From Williamsia sp. (GTDB taxonomy: Bacteria > Bacteroidota > Bacteroidia > Chitinophagales > Chitinophagaceae), in the NCBI GenBank assembly GCA_015069695.1, contig JADCRZ010000027.1, positions 21,602-85,601 of the forward strand: 64,000 nt of DNA, in the 5' to 3' direction. This document shows, piece after piece, positions 36,395 through 44,826 of the stretch (the stretch's first letter is position 1; each line of letters opens with the position of its first letter). The position numbers were made by a program, and so were the translations under genes. A model generated the notes under the pieces. The model made no database searches and was not told where the DNA came from. It saw only the letters and a program-made list of their open reading frames with translations.

Positions 36395-37870
36395 ATGGAT
36401 TACTTGATGGGAGTTGACATTGGAACAACATCTGTAAAGGCCATTGCTTTTACGGAAACAGGTGAAATCGTGTGCAGGCATGCGGTAAGCTATGGCATGC
36501 TGCATCCCTTGCCTGGTTTTTCCGAGCAGGACCCGGATGAAATCTTTGCTGCTGTCATGGCTTCGATCAATAGGGTCCTTGAACAATTGCAGCCCCTCGC
36601 CCCGGCCCTGATCAGCTTCAGCGCGGCCATGCACAGCTTTATCGCAGTAGATGGCAACAACCGGCCGCTTACCAACTGCATTATCTGGGCTGATAACAGA
36701 GCAGCTTCTATTGCAGAAGGGCTGCTCAGCACGCCGCAAGGAGCATGGCTGTATCATACAACGGGCGTTCCGGTGCATGCTATGTCGCCGCTCTGCAAGT
36801 TGTTGTGGTTGAAAAAGCAGGAGCCTCTCTTATTCCAGCACACCCACAAGTTCATCGGCATCAAAGAGTGGGTTTTTTCAAAGCTTTTTGGCACGTTCTC
36901 CGTAGATACTTCAATTGCATCAGCCACCGGCCTGCTCAACACGGTTTCCCTGGAATGGGAACCTGCCGTGCTGGAGCTGGCGGGCATTACAGAAGAAAGG
37001 CTTTCTTCCGTCGTGCCAGTGGAACAGGTGTTTTATGCAAAGCAGGATCCCCGGTTACCCTTGCTTCGGGAGGGGACACCGGTGATCATCGGAGGGAGTG
37101 ATGGTGCCCTGGCCAACCTGGGTACTGGTCCGGCCGGTGGCAAAGGTCTATCGGTCACCATCGGTACCAGTGCCGCTGTACGCATTTTGTCGGGCACGCC
37201 GGCAACGGTCAAAGAGATGAGCGTCTTTTGTTACCATGCAGCAGATGAACAATACATTATCGGTGGTGCCAGCAACAACGGAGCCGTAGTGATCCAATGG
37301 ATCAAAGAATCGCTGCTGCAAACAGGCGAAAGTTACCAGGAACTTTTCAGGCTGGCAGAGAGCGTTCCTGCCGGCGCAGACGATCTCTTGTTTATTCCTT
37401 ATATCCTGGGAGAACGCGCCCCTGTATGGAATTCAGCTGCCAAAGGAATATTTTTTGGCGTAACCATCAAACATACAAAAGCGCACCTGATCCGGGCAGC
37501 CATGGAAGGCATTACATTCAATATGTACAGCATTGGCAGGCAAATCCAGCAACTGGTGCCCATAACAGAAATCTACGCGGCGGGTGGCTTTGCACAAAGC
37601 CCCGGCTGGCTGCAGTTGCTGGCCGATGTGTTTAACTGCAAGGTGCTGGTATCCGGCTCACCGGAAAGCTCGGCGCTGGGTGCTGTAATGGTAGGCATCA
37701 AAGCGCTTGAACTGTCCCTGTTTATCCAACCGGCCACCGTAGCCACCTATTATCCCAACAGCCTTTATCACGAACTATACCAACAGAAATTTCAGCAGTT
37801 TGAAAGGATATACAAGGTGCCGAAAAATGAATTTACATCCCAACCCCTACCCTCTCCTGCACCAGCTTAA
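36395..37870 (+). CDS. FGGY family carbohydrate kinase, second gluconokinase-like copy
   Basis: 491 residues with the same domain order as the kinase at 28975: VDIGTTSVKAIAF, FSEQDPDEIFA, FSAAMHSFIAVDG, NCIIWADNRAA, GVPVHAMSPLCKLLWLK, GGASNNGAVVIQWIKE and ILGERAPVWNSAAKG. The motifs point to gluconate or a similar aldonate as substrate. The C-terminus ends in a Pro-rich tail encoded by a C-rich stretch. It is the first enzyme gene after the second SusCD pair and starts the run kinase, RraA-like aldolase, dehydratase. Divergence between the two kinases suggests different substrates or inducers. Confidence 0.85.
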   Translation: MDYLMGVDIGTTSVKAIAFTETGEIVCRHAVSYGMLHPLPGFSEQDPDEIFAAVMASINRVLEQLQPLAPALISFSAAMHSFIAVDGNNRPLTNCIIWADNRAASIAEGLLSTPQGAWLYHTTGVPVHAMSPLCKLLWLKKQEPLLFQHTHKFIGIKEWVFSKLFGTFSVDTSIASATGLLNTVSLEWEPAVLELAGITEERLSSVVPVEQVFYAKQDPRLPLLREGTPVIIGGSDGALANLGTGPAGGKGLSVTIGTSAAVRILSGTPATVKEMSVFCYHAADEQYIIGGASNNGAVVIQWIKESLLQTGESYQELFRLAESVPAGADDLLFIPYILGERAPVWNSAAKGIFFGVTIKHTKAHLIRAAMEGITFNMYSIGRQIQQLVPITEIYAAGGFAQSPGWLQLLADVFNCKVLVSGSPESSALGAVMVGIKALELSLFIQPATVATYYPNSLYHELYQQKFQQFERIYKVPKNEFTSQPLPSPAPA

Positions 37871-37898
37871 GACGATCAGATAAAACAACACCAACCAT

Positions 37899-38822
37899 AT
37901 GAATAAAAACAAATTACTGCTTGCTCTATCCCTTTTTGCGACCGGACTCACTCACGCCCAGCAGATCACACCTGCGCCAGACCTGATCAAGCTATACACG
38001 GCTGATTGGAAAGGCGAACGCCTGGCCGATGGAAGACCCAAGGTGGCCGACCGGATCCTGAACCGGCTCAAGAATGTATCGATGGAAGAAGCCTGGGGTT
38101 ACCTGCGCAACAAAGGCTACCAGAACCAATACGAAAATGACTGGATCGTGATCAGACCGGATTCCGCGATGGTCGGCCGGGTGGTAACGGCACAGTACAT
38201 GCCGCTGCGGCCGGATGTGGACAAAATGATCAAAGACAAGGGAAAGGCGGAAGGCCGCATCGGCGCGCCCAACTCATGGCCCATTGATGTGCTGAAAGAC
38301 GGGGATGTGTATGTAGCCGATAGCTATGGAAAGATTGTAGACGGCACGCTCATCGGTGACAATCTAGGCAACGCGATCTATGCCCACTCCCATCGCGGCG
38401 TCATCTTTTATGGCTCGGTGCGCGATGTGGAAGGACTGTTGGAGATAGATGGTTTCAACGGTTGGGTAAAAGGGACCGATCCATCCTATATCCAGCAAAT
38501 GATGCTGACCGGCATCAACGTGCCGATCCGTATTGGCCGCGCCTCCGTGATGCCCGGTGATATTGTACTGGCAAAAAAGACCGGCACCATCTTTATACCC
38601 GCCGCTCTGGTGGAAGACCTGGTGCTCAATGCTGAATTTGTAGCCCTCCGCGATGATTTCGGACACCAGCGGCTCAAAGAAGGAAAGTACACACCCGGAG
38701 AGATCGACACCCAGTGGACTGATACGATCAAAAAAGATTTTCTGCAATGGCTCGACACACAAAAGAACCTGCCCATGAGCCGCAAAGAACTGGATGATTA
38801 TATGAAAAGCAGAACCTGGTAG
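37899..38822 (+). CDS. Exported RraA-like aldolase family protein
   Basis: 307 residues. A clear Sec signal peptide (MNKNKLLLALSLFATGLTHA) is followed by an RraA/HMG-aldolase-type domain. The core PIDVLKDGDVYVADSYGKIVDG and GDNLGNAIYAHSHRGVIFYG match the Gly-Asp-rich loop of class II pyruvate aldolases such as HMG/CHA aldolase, which share the RraA fold. A retro-aldol role on a keto-deoxy acid fits the dehydratase next door. Family members are normally cytoplasmic, so the signal peptide is unusual. It follows the kinase by 28 bases and precedes the dehydratase by 76. Confidence 0.8.
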   Translation: MNKNKLLLALSLFATGLTHAQQITPAPDLIKLYTADWKGERLADGRPKVADRILNRLKNVSMEEAWGYLRNKGYQNQYENDWIVIRPDSAMVGRVVTAQYMPLRPDVDKMIKDKGKAEGRIGAPNSWPIDVLKDGDVYVADSYGKIVDGTLIGDNLGNAIYAHSHRGVIFYGSVRDVEGLLEIDGFNGWVKGTDPSYIQQMMLTGINVPIRIGRASVMPGDIVLAKKTGTIFIPAALVEDLVLNAEFVALRDDFGHQRLKEGKYTPGEIDTQWTDTIKKDFLQWLDTQKNLPMSRKELDDYMKSRTW

Positions 38823-38898
38823 TACACATGCAGCAACCAGTTTCGCTGCTTCATCAATGAAGCAAACTCATTGCCTAACATACTTAAACAGTAAACAC

Positions 38899-40374
38899 AT
38901 GACTCCTTCACAAAAATTTCTCTCCAAGCTGGGACTGAAAGATCCTGTGCCGCAGGAAGAGAAAGAGGTTAAAGAAGCACCAGAAAACTCCCGCCGTTCC
39001 TTCTTTAAAAAATCAACCCTCGGCGGACTGGCGCTGGGCAGTTCTGTAATGTTTTCACCTATTGAAGATGTGATTGCACAAAGCACCCAGAAAGTCAGCC
39101 GCTTCTCCTCTCCTTCTGATCTGAAGATCACGGATATGCGCTATTGCGTGATCCAGAACGTTGGCCGTACGCCCATCATCCGCATTGATACCAACCAGGG
39201 CATTCACGGATTGGGTGAGGTACGCGACGGCGCAGACGAACGCTATGCGCTGATGCTGAAAAGCCGCATCCTGGGGCAAAACCCCTGCAACGTGGAAATG
39301 CTGTTTAAGACGCTCAAACAGTTTGGTGGTCATGCCCGGCAAGGCGGCGGGGTATGCGCCGTGGAGATGGCCCTGTGGGATTTGTGCGGCAAAGCTTACA
39401 ATGTGCCGGCCTGGCAGTTGCTCGGTGGCCGCTACCGCGATAAAGTAAGGATGTATGCAGATACACCCGAAGCTCCCACCTTTGATGAATTCAAGGCCCG
39501 CGTAAAGCACCGGCTGGAAACACAAGGGATGACCTGGCTGAAGATGGACATCTCGATCGGTGAAGTAAAAGATGTGCCCGGTGCCCTGATCAACAAGAAT
39601 TTCTGGGGCGCGAACCTCGGTCAGTGGAATGGCGGCTACATGGATTATGCCAATACCAAGCACCCCTTTACAGCCATCCAGATCACCGAAAAAGGGCTTG
39701 ACGGCATGGCCAAGATCATCAACGACGTCCGTGAAGTCGTAGGGTATGAAATACCGCTTTCTTCAGACCACTACGGTCACTTCGATTTAAACAATGCCAT
39801 CCGCTGGGGCAAAAAGGTAGAACCCTTCCGCCTGGCCTGGCTGGAAGATATGGTGCCGTGGGAATACACTGATCAATATAAAACCATGTCTGACGCGCTG
39901 GAAACACCGGTGCTTACGGGAGAAGACATTTACTGCCTGAACGGCTTCCGTCCCCTGATCGACGCACATGCAGTTGATATTGTTCATCCTGATCTGGCTA
40001 CTTCCGGTGGATTGCTGGAAACCAAAAGGATCGGCGATTATGCGGAAGAAAAAGGCGTTGCCATGGCCATGCATTTTGCGGGCAGTCCGGTCTCGTTCAT
40101 GGCAAACGTACATTGCGCCGCAGCCACACAAAACTTCCTGGCGCTCGAGCACCATTCGCTGGACAGTGCCTGGTGGGAAACCCTGGTAAAAACAACTGAC
40201 GGAAGAAAGCTGTTTGAAAAAGGCTTTGCCAACGTACCGTTGAACGCACCCGGATTGGGTATCGAGTTGGTAGATGATGAAGTAAAAAAGCATTTGCATC
40301 CGACTGAAAAAAGATATTTTGAACCCACACCGGAATGGAATGAAAAACGGGCACACGACCGCTTGTGGAGTTAG
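38899..40374 (+). CDS. Tat-exported enolase-superfamily dehydratase (mandelate racemase/muconate lactonizing type)
   Basis: 491 residues from the ATG at 38899. A twin-arginine motif, SRRSFFKK (Arg32-Arg33), follows an unusually long n-region and leads a hydrophobic segment. The enolase-superfamily N-terminal cap is followed by the barrel with WLKMD (Lys base), SSDHYGH (Asp metal ligand), WLEDMVPWE and LTGEDIY (Glu ligands), HPDLATSGG (Asp) and MHFAGSP (His). This set is typical of sugar-acid dehydratases. It would turn an aldonate into a 2-keto-3-deoxy acid, here in the periplasm. The RraA-like aldolase upstream is the natural next step. Confidence 0.85.
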   Translation: MTPSQKFLSKLGLKDPVPQEEKEVKEAPENSRRSFFKKSTLGGLALGSSVMFSPIEDVIAQSTQKVSRFSSPSDLKITDMRYCVIQNVGRTPIIRIDTNQGIHGLGEVRDGADERYALMLKSRILGQNPCNVEMLFKTLKQFGGHARQGGGVCAVEMALWDLCGKAYNVPAWQLLGGRYRDKVRMYADTPEAPTFDEFKARVKHRLETQGMTWLKMDISIGEVKDVPGALINKNFWGANLGQWNGGYMDYANTKHPFTAIQITEKGLDGMAKIINDVREVVGYEIPLSSDHYGHFDLNNAIRWGKKVEPFRLAWLEDMVPWEYTDQYKTMSDALETPVLTGEDIYCLNGFRPLIDAHAVDIVHPDLATSGGLLETKRIGDYAEEKGVAMAMHFAGSPVSFMANVHCAAATQNFLALEHHSLDSAWWETLVKTTDGRKLFEKGFANVPLNAPGLGIELVDDEVKKHLHPTEKRYFEPTPEWNEKRAHDRLWS

Positions 40375-40472
40375 TTGATCGCGCAAGGGAAAATTTCACA
40401 AGGTCTACTACATTGTGTTGATATTTGTTTGCCCCACCAATCGTTGCCATATGCCCAACACCCGTTTGTTGA

Positions 40473-40982
40473 ACCAAGGTCGTTATTATCCCCATCGTAG
40501 CCGGTTTGTTGTTTCATTCGCTGGTCAAAGGAAAAGTAAAATGGCTCGACCGGATCATGCCCCTGATTTCTATGATTGGCATTGCACTTATCATTGTTGT
40601 GATTACGGCGGCCGGCAGGGAGGGCTTGCTGAAGGTGGGCTTGCTGCTGATCCTGGCTACATTTATTCACAATGTGGCCGGGTATCTGCTGGGTTATTGG
40701 TCGGGGCGGGTGTTGGGTTTCAAGGAAAAAGATTGCCGGACCATTTCCCTGGAAGTCGGCATGCAAAATGGGGGGCTTGCTTCAGGACTGGCCCTGATGA
40801 CGGGCGGACTGGCCACGATCGGATTGGCTCCTGCCATTTTTGGCCCGTTGATGAATGTAACCGGTTCTTCGTTGGCCAATTGGTGGCATGGCAATATTCC
40901 CCCGGAAGATCTGGCGGGCAGTCCCGGAAGCGAGACTTTCCCGCTGCACGAAAAAACAGGGATTGCCAACACACCGGTTTGA
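40473..40982 (+). pseudogene. 5'-truncated bile acid:sodium symporter family gene
   Basis: The frame open from 40473 (after a TGA at 40470) encodes about 169 residues. These match the C-terminal half of the bile acid:Na+ symporter family: PIVAGLLFHSLVKGKVKWLD, a run of hydrophobic helices, and the sodium-site-like GMQNGGLASGLAL and APAIFGPLMNVTGSSLANWW. Full members have about 320-340 residues and ten helices; the first half is missing and no good start exists. The preceding 98 bases after the dehydratase stop are not its N-terminus. It is most likely a remnant of a sugar-acid or keto-acid transporter that once belonged to the locus. A functional half-size protein is less likely. Confidence 0.7.
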
Positions 40983-41008
40983 TGTATTTTTAATCAAAAC
41001 AATCTTCT

Positions 41009-42118
41009 ATGAACTCACGCCGTGATTTCCTGCAAAAGCTGACAGCTTCCGCATTTGCATTGCCCTTTTTGCCTTTACAGGATTTGGCTGCAGAAAAGAA
41101 TACAGTGCCTGACGGGCCAGTGCTCCGGGTCGCGATCATGGGCCTGGGTAGTTATGGCACACGCGTGGCAGAAGCCATGAAAGACTGTACCCGCGCCAAG
41201 CTGGTGGGTGTGATCAGCGGGACGCCTTCCAAGATCACCGACTGGCAAAACAAATACGGCATACCTGCCAAGAACTGCTACAATTACGAAAATTTTGACC
41301 AGGTAAAAAACAACCCGGATATAGAGGCCATCTATGTAATTACGCCCAATGCCTTGCACCACGACCAGGTGATCCGGGTAGCCAAGGCCGGCAAGCACGC
41401 CATCTGCGAAAAACCCATGGCGCTCAATGCCAAGGAAGGACAGGAAATGGTTGATGCCTGCAAGAAAGCCAATGTAAAACTGCTGGTAGGCTATCGCATG
41501 CATTTTGAGCCAAAAACCTTGGAGATCATCCGCATGCGCAAGGCAGGTGAACTGGGAAGGATCCGCTTTTTTCAGGGACTTTGTGGATTCAGGTCAGGCG
41601 ATCCCAACCAATGGAGGCTGAACAAGCAACTGGCCGGGGGCGGTTCGCTGATGGACATCGGCATCTATGCCATCAATGGTTCCCGCTATATGATAGGCGA
41701 AGAACCGGTTTGGGTAACAGCCCAGGAAACCAAAACAGATGCTGTGAAGTTTAAGCAGGGAGTTGACGAAACCATCCAGTTCCAGCTTGGCTTCCCCAGC
41801 GGCGCTGTAGCATCCTGCTTGTCTACCTATAACATGAACAACCTCGACCGGTTCTTTCTTGATGGTGATTCCGGTTTTGCCGAACTGTATCCCTCTACCG
41901 GTTACGGCCCTATAAAAGGCCGCACCCACAAGGGCGAGCTTACGCAGCCACACAAAACACATCAAACCGTACAGATGGATGAAATGGCTGCCATCATCTT
42001 TGATGGCAAACAGCCAGAAGTGCCCATTGACGGGGAAGAAGCTGTCAGAGACCTGAAGATCATTGATGCGATTTATGCGGCGGCAGGTTCCGGTAAAAAA
42101 GGGGAATTAAAGCTGTGA
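41009..42118 (+). CDS. Tat-exported Gfo/Idh/MocA family oxidoreductase
   Basis: 369 residues. The N-terminus MNSRRDFLQK (Arg4-Arg5) followed by a hydrophobic stretch is a textbook Tat signal. The Rossmann domain shows VAIMGLGSYGTRVAEAM, and the active-site loop has ICEKPMALNAKEGQEM with the EKP lysine. The C-terminal domain contains GGGSLMDIGIYAINGSRYM, with the catalytic-type Asp and Tyr. This resembles glucose-fructose oxidoreductase relatives that keep NADP(H) tightly bound and work in the periplasm. It probably oxidises or interconverts a sugar near the dehydratase. It starts 26 bases after the symporter remnant. Confidence 0.87.
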   Translation: MNSRRDFLQKLTASAFALPFLPLQDLAAEKNTVPDGPVLRVAIMGLGSYGTRVAEAMKDCTRAKLVGVISGTPSKITDWQNKYGIPAKNCYNYENFDQVKNNPDIEAIYVITPNALHHDQVIRVAKAGKHAICEKPMALNAKEGQEMVDACKKANVKLLVGYRMHFEPKTLEIIRMRKAGELGRIRFFQGLCGFRSGDPNQWRLNKQLAGGGSLMDIGIYAINGSRYMIGEEPVWVTAQETKTDAVKFKQGVDETIQFQLGFPSGAVASCLSTYNMNNLDRFFLDGDSGFAELYPSTGYGPIKGRTHKGELTQPHKTHQTVQMDEMAAIIFDGKQPEVPIDGEEAVRDLKIIDAIYAAAGSGKKGELKL

Positions 42119-42169
42119 CAGAGGATGCTTTCACTATCTTGCAGGCATACAGAAGACCATTTGTAGCGC

Positions 42170-42862
42170 ATGTCTGCCCAAACCTCATCTATCAAAGTCG
42201 CCGTTGATGCCATTGTATTTGGCTATTCAAAAACAGAGGGCGTTTCTGTGCTGCTCATCAAACGGAAATACCATCCCTTCAAAGATCAATGGGCCATACC
42301 AGGCGGGTTTGTGGCGGTTCACGAATCGCTGGAAACAGCCGTGAGGCGCGAGCTCCAGGAAGAAACAGGCATCCAGGTTAACTACCTGGAACAACTGTAT
42401 ACTTTCGGCGAACCCGCGCGTGATCCCCGGCAGCGCATTATCTCCGTTGCTTATTTTGCCCTGGTAAAAAGCAGCTTGTTTCAACAGCTGAAAGCCAGTA
42501 CAGACGCGCAGGACGCTGGCTGGTTCAATATAAAAACACTTCCGCACCTGGCTTTTGACCATGCCCAAATCATCCGGGCAGCTGTAGAGCGCCTGCGGGC
42601 CAAGATCCGCTACCAGCCGATCGGTTTTGAACTGCTGGACAAAAAGTTCCCCTTTGCAGACCTTGAAAAACTCTACACCACTCTTCTCGACCGCGAGATA
42701 GACCGCCGCAACTTCGCCAAAAAATTTCTCGCCCTCAACATCCTCGACGAAACCAATGAATTGGCCCGGGGAGAAGGCAAGGGCCGCCCCAGCAAGATCT
42801 ACCAATTCAACCAAAAGCGTTATCAACAATTGGTGAAGGAAGGGATCAACTTTGAAATATAA
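42170..42862 (+). CDS. NrtR-type Nudix transcriptional regulator
   Basis: 230 residues. The N-terminal Nudix domain has a complete Nudix box (GFVAVHE then RRELQEETGI), so the catalytic residues are all present. The C-terminal 80 residues form a winged helix seen in NrtR proteins (EKLYTTLLDREIDRRNFAKK, then RGEGKGRPSKIYQFNQ). NrtR regulators sense ADP-ribose through the Nudix domain and repress NAD salvage genes. The next gene is nadV, which strongly supports this reading. An intact box means it may also still hydrolyse a nucleotide. Its own promoter is not obvious. Confidence 0.88.
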   Translation: MSAQTSSIKVAVDAIVFGYSKTEGVSVLLIKRKYHPFKDQWAIPGGFVAVHESLETAVRRELQEETGIQVNYLEQLYTFGEPARDPRQRIISVAYFALVKSSLFQQLKASTDAQDAGWFNIKTLPHLAFDHAQIIRAAVERLRAKIRYQPIGFELLDKKFPFADLEKLYTTLLDREIDRRNFAKKFLALNILDETNELARGEGKGRPSKIYQFNQKRYQQLVKEGINFEI

Positions 42863-42979
42863 GGTGCTTATCTGCTGAATAAAAATTCATTCACTTCGAT
42901 GCAGCGTTCTATACCCAGTATCCATAGGATACCATACGCTTAAATTCAATTCGGTATAAGTATTGGCTATGCATCCTAG

Positions 42980-43098
42980 ACCCACCCCTGCCCCTCCCGG
43001 GAGGGGATAATACAACTGTACCCTTTGAAGGGGATAGGAAGAAAATGCAGCTGCATGCAAAAGCATCGTATCCCCTCCCGGGAGGGGCAGGGGTGGGT
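42980..43098. repeat. 119-bp element with 30-bp perfect inverted ends
   Basis: The 30 bases at 42980-43009 reappear exactly as reverse complement at 43069-43098, and each arm contains its own CCCCTCCCGGGAGGGG palindrome. The 59-base centre holds ATGCAGCTGCAT (43045-43056). The core is shared with the palindrome at 21012. It looks like a REP doublet or small non-autonomous element. No transposase is in the window. Confidence 0.85.
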
Positions 43099-43198
43099 TC
43101 AGGATATATGTTGACTGAAACACCGGTGCAAGTGATGCTGTCCAAACATCCAACCTTTCAAATCTCTTTGTACATCATTGTAGGTAAATAAAAATATT

Positions 43199-43221
43199 TT
43201 TTGCGTAAAAAAGACGCAAAA
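43199..43221. promoter_or_regulatory. Inverted repeat before nadV, candidate NrtR operator
   Basis: TTTTGCGT (43199-43206) and ACGCAAAA (43214-43221) are perfect inverted half sites seven bases apart, just upstream of the -33 box. A third half site, ACGCAAAA, occurs at 43264-43271 and overlaps the first base of the start codon. The neighbouring NrtR regulator is the natural ligand; this is inferred. Confidence 0.55.
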
Positions 43222-43253
43222 TTTGGTGATTTTATTTTCTCTGTTTAAATTTG
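43222..43253 (+). promoter_or_regulatory. Promoter of nadV
   Basis: TTTG (43222-43225), a 20-base spacer and TAAATTTG (43246-43253) match the Bacteroidota consensus exactly. The start would be near 43260, giving a leader of about ten bases, so the gene may be nearly leaderless. Confidence 0.7.
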
Positions 43254-43270
43254 TGTACAAATAACGCAAA

Positions 43271-44743
43271 ATGAATAACAACCAACCGGTCAGTCAGGAA
43301 AACCTCATCCTGCTGGCTGATGCTTATAAATATTCCCATCATAAACTTTATGCGCCCGGTACCCAGGTGATTTACTCCTACCTGGAAAGCCGGGGTGGCC
43401 AGTTTGATCAGACCCTGTTTTTTGGACTGCAGTATTATCTGAAGCATTATCTCGAAGGGCAGGTTATCATCCGCGAAAAGATCGAAGAAGCCAAAGAACT
43501 CATGCCGCAGGTGTTTGGCAGAGACGATGTGTTTGATGCTGCCGGGTTTGAATATATCCTGGAAAAGCACCAGGGACGCTTGCCTGTTAGGATCAAAGCA
43601 GTGCGGGAAGGAACGAGCGTGCCGGTAAACAATGTCCTGATGACGATCGAGAACACGGACCCGGCTTGTTTTTGGCTGACCAATTTCCTGGAAACTCTCC
43701 TTATGCAGGTTTGGTATCCCTGCACCGTGGCCACCTTATCAGGAGAGATCAAGCAAATGATCAAAACTTATTTTGAAGAAACAGCAAGTTCCTGTACCCC
43801 GCAAGACATTGAATTTGTGTTGAATGATTTTGGGTTCCGGGGCGTGAGTTCGGTAGAAAGTGCCGGGCTGGGTGCCGCTGCTCACCTCTTGCATTTTCGC
43901 GGCAGTGATACCATTGCAGGTTCTTTGCTGGCGAAAAAATATTACGGCGCTGAAAGGATGGCCGGTCTATCTGTGCCCGCTACCGAACATTCAATTTGCA
44001 CCCTGCTGGGCGAACCGGGAGAGCTGGATGTGTTTAGACATGTGCTGCAAACATTTCCGACAGGGATTGTAGCCTGCGTGTCTGACTCTTACAATATTTT
44101 CAGGGCTTGTAAAGATTATTGGGGTGGTGAACTGAAAGACCTTATCATGCAGCGGCAAGGCACGTTGGTGATCAGGCCTGATAGCGGAGATCCGGTCTGC
44201 ACACTCCTCACCATATTCGACATCCTGTTTGAAAGATTTGGCTATACCCTCAATCAAAAAGGATACAAAGTGCTTCCTTCGCAAATACGCGTATTGCAGG
44301 GTGATGGCATCAACATAGATTCGATCCGGGAAATTTATGCTGCGCTAAAAAACCATGGCATCAGTGCCGAAAACCTCCTGCTGGGTATGGGGGGTGCCCT
44401 CTTGCAAAAAGTTGACAGGGACACGCAAAAATTCGCCATCAAATGCTCTCACGCCCTTGTGCAGGACCAGGAAGTAGACGTGTACAAAAACCCGCTTGAA
44501 CTGGATAGCGCATGCAATTTGAAACAATCTTTTAAAAAATCAAAAAAGGGCCGGCTCAAACTGATCCTGACAGCTGAGGGTCATCAAACTGTACAAGAGG
44601 ATGATCTCCCTGAATACACAGATCAGCTGGTAACCGTATTTGATAATGGCTTGATCAAACAAGCATACACGTACGAATCTATCCGGGAACAGGCAGCGAA
44701 CATCTGCAAAGCCTCCTGTAAAACCACTCCTGTACTGGTGTAA
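43271..44743 (+). CDS. nadV: Nicotinamide phosphoribosyltransferase
   Basis: 490 residues, the full length of bacterial and animal NAMPT. It starts with LILLADAYKYSHHKLYAPGT, and contains YSYLESRGG, LNDFGFRGVSSVESAGLGAAAHL, AGLSVPATEHSICTLLG, VIRPDSGDP and LLGMGGALLQKVDRDTQKFA, all NAMPT motifs. The enzyme joins nicotinamide and PRPP into NMN, the first step of the non-deamidating NAD salvage route. It follows an NrtR regulator, as in NrtR-controlled NAD operons, but is followed by a VWA gene and a PurA-like gene, not by an NMN adenylyltransferase. Confidence 0.93.
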   Translation: MNNNQPVSQENLILLADAYKYSHHKLYAPGTQVIYSYLESRGGQFDQTLFFGLQYYLKHYLEGQVIIREKIEEAKELMPQVFGRDDVFDAAGFEYILEKHQGRLPVRIKAVREGTSVPVNNVLMTIENTDPACFWLTNFLETLLMQVWYPCTVATLSGEIKQMIKTYFEETASSCTPQDIEFVLNDFGFRGVSSVESAGLGAAAHLLHFRGSDTIAGSLLAKKYYGAERMAGLSVPATEHSICTLLGEPGELDVFRHVLQTFPTGIVACVSDSYNIFRACKDYWGGELKDLIMQRQGTLVIRPDSGDPVCTLLTIFDILFERFGYTLNQKGYKVLPSQIRVLQGDGINIDSIREIYAALKNHGISAENLLLGMGGALLQKVDRDTQKFAIKCSHALVQDQEVDVYKNPLELDSACNLKQSFKKSKKGRLKLILTAEGHQTVQEDDLPEYTDQLVTVFDNGLIKQAYTYESIREQAANICKASCKTTPVLV

Positions 44744-44826
44744 TAAAAAGGCTCTCCCTGTCATTCTTCTTTGATCCCTACCTATTCTCAACCGGCCCCA
44801 TCCACTCATCTTTAAAATCTATTTTT

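Noticed and set aside
37840..37870. C-rich end of the second kinase gene as a copy of the 21012 palindrome
   Set aside because: Only a loose match (CCCCTACCCTCTCCTG) without the inverted half; probably a Pro-rich tail by chance.
40415..40993. 192-residue frame overlapping the symporter remnant
   Set aside because: It is an overlapping-frame shadow; the helices and sodium-site motif are in the other frame (40473-40982).
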